Assembly (NCBI GenBank): GCA_008081175.1
Contig: VMCW01000140.1
Span: 1 to 13,012 of the forward strand
Source: Flavobacteriaceae bacterium
Lineage (GTDB): Bacteria > Bacteroidota > Bacteroidia > Flavobacteriales > Flavobacteriaceae
Length of the DNA: 13,012 bases
Direction of reading: 5' to 3'
Shown: in pieces, positions 12,880 to 13,012 of the stretch
Layout of the letters: each line of letters starts with the position of its first letter
Position numbering within the stretch: position 1 is the first letter of the stretch
Notes under the pieces: model-generated
What the model was told of the DNA's origin: nothing
Database searches by the model: none
Seen by the model: only the letters and a program-made list of their open reading frames with translations
Program-made: the position numbers and the translations under genes

Positions 12880-13012
12880 ATGCAGTTGATTGCAGATAAA
12901 CAATTTTTAGATCAAATTCAGCAGATACGCGACCGTATCTTTCGCATGTCCAAAAGAATTTTAATTTCGAGAGAAGAAGCGGAAGATGCCACTCAGGAGG
13001 TGGTTTTAAAAT
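12880..13012 (+). CDS. Sigma-70 family (ECF-type) RNA polymerase sigma factor, N-terminal fragment
   Basis: Only the first 44 residues are in the window, cut by the right edge. After a short start (MQLIADKQFLDQI) the segment IRDRIFRMSKRILISREEAED followed by ATQEVVLK matches sigma region 2.1-2.2, where an alternating helix precedes the EDATQE core-binding motif typical of ECF factors. The protein would direct RNA polymerase to its own promoter class. Whether an anti-sigma gene follows cannot be seen. It diverges from the S41 protease gene across 139 bases. Confidence 0.8.
   Translation, partial: MQLIADKQFLDQIQQIRDRIFRMSKRILISREEAEDATQEVVLK

Noticed and set aside
1..13012. Search for CRISPR arrays, tRNA genes, insertion sequences, phage or toxin-antitoxin and defence modules
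   Set aside because: No regularly spaced repeats, cloverleaf sequences, transposase motifs, terminal inverted repeats or defence-type proteins were seen. All genes read as chromosomal housekeeping or envelope functions.

Overview
The window is ordinary, AT-rich chromosomal DNA, most likely from a flavobacterium (Bacteroidota, class Flavobacteriia). Three things point there: promoter-like TAnnTTTG boxes upstream of several genes with no strong Shine-Dalgarno sequences; proteins that read as flavobacterial versions (MtaB, a short GNAT protein, a CarB of only 949 residues, a lipoprotein S41 protease); and a cobalamin riboswitch driving a TonB-dependent receptor. The genus cannot be named from the sequence alone. 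I saw no mobile element, CRISPR array, tRNA, rRNA or phage gene.

Layout. 1-1528 (-): nearly complete oligopeptide-type ABC substrate-binding lipoprotein whose C-terminus runs off the left edge. 1576-2928 (+): tRNA methylthiotransferase mtaB. 2925-3221 (-): short GNAT protein. 3308-3973 (+): alpha/beta hydrolase. 4011-4925 (+): lytic murein transglycosylase. 4922-5437 (-): small membrane protein with TPR-like helices. 5560-5718 (+): ribosomal protein L34, with a well-formed promoter and terminator. 5801-8650 (+): carB. 8705-9175 (+): DUF6580 membrane protein. 9193-9411: cobalamin riboswitch and leader. 9412-11277 (+): BtuB-like outer-membrane receptor. 11262-12740 (-): S41 protease lipoprotein. 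12880-13012 (+): start of an ECF-type sigma factor, cut by the right edge. No stretch over 300 bases lacks a gene; the longest gap (9176-9411) is filled by the riboswitch leader.

Most genes look like independent housekeeping units rather than one operon. The clearest functional unit is the vitamin B12 block: riboswitch plus receptor, with a small polytopic membrane protein of unknown function just upstream that may be related. The envelope is a second theme: substrate-binding lipoprotein, transglycosylase, protease lipoprotein and receptor.

The architecture is very compact. All three convergent gene pairs overlap at their stop codons, and two of them share a single palindromic CTAG that gives a TAG stop to both strands. 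I did not find a convincing new multi-gene system. The points most worth following are the structure of the riboswitch expression platform, the possible B12 link of DUF6580, and a candidate self-regulated ECF promoter at the right end.
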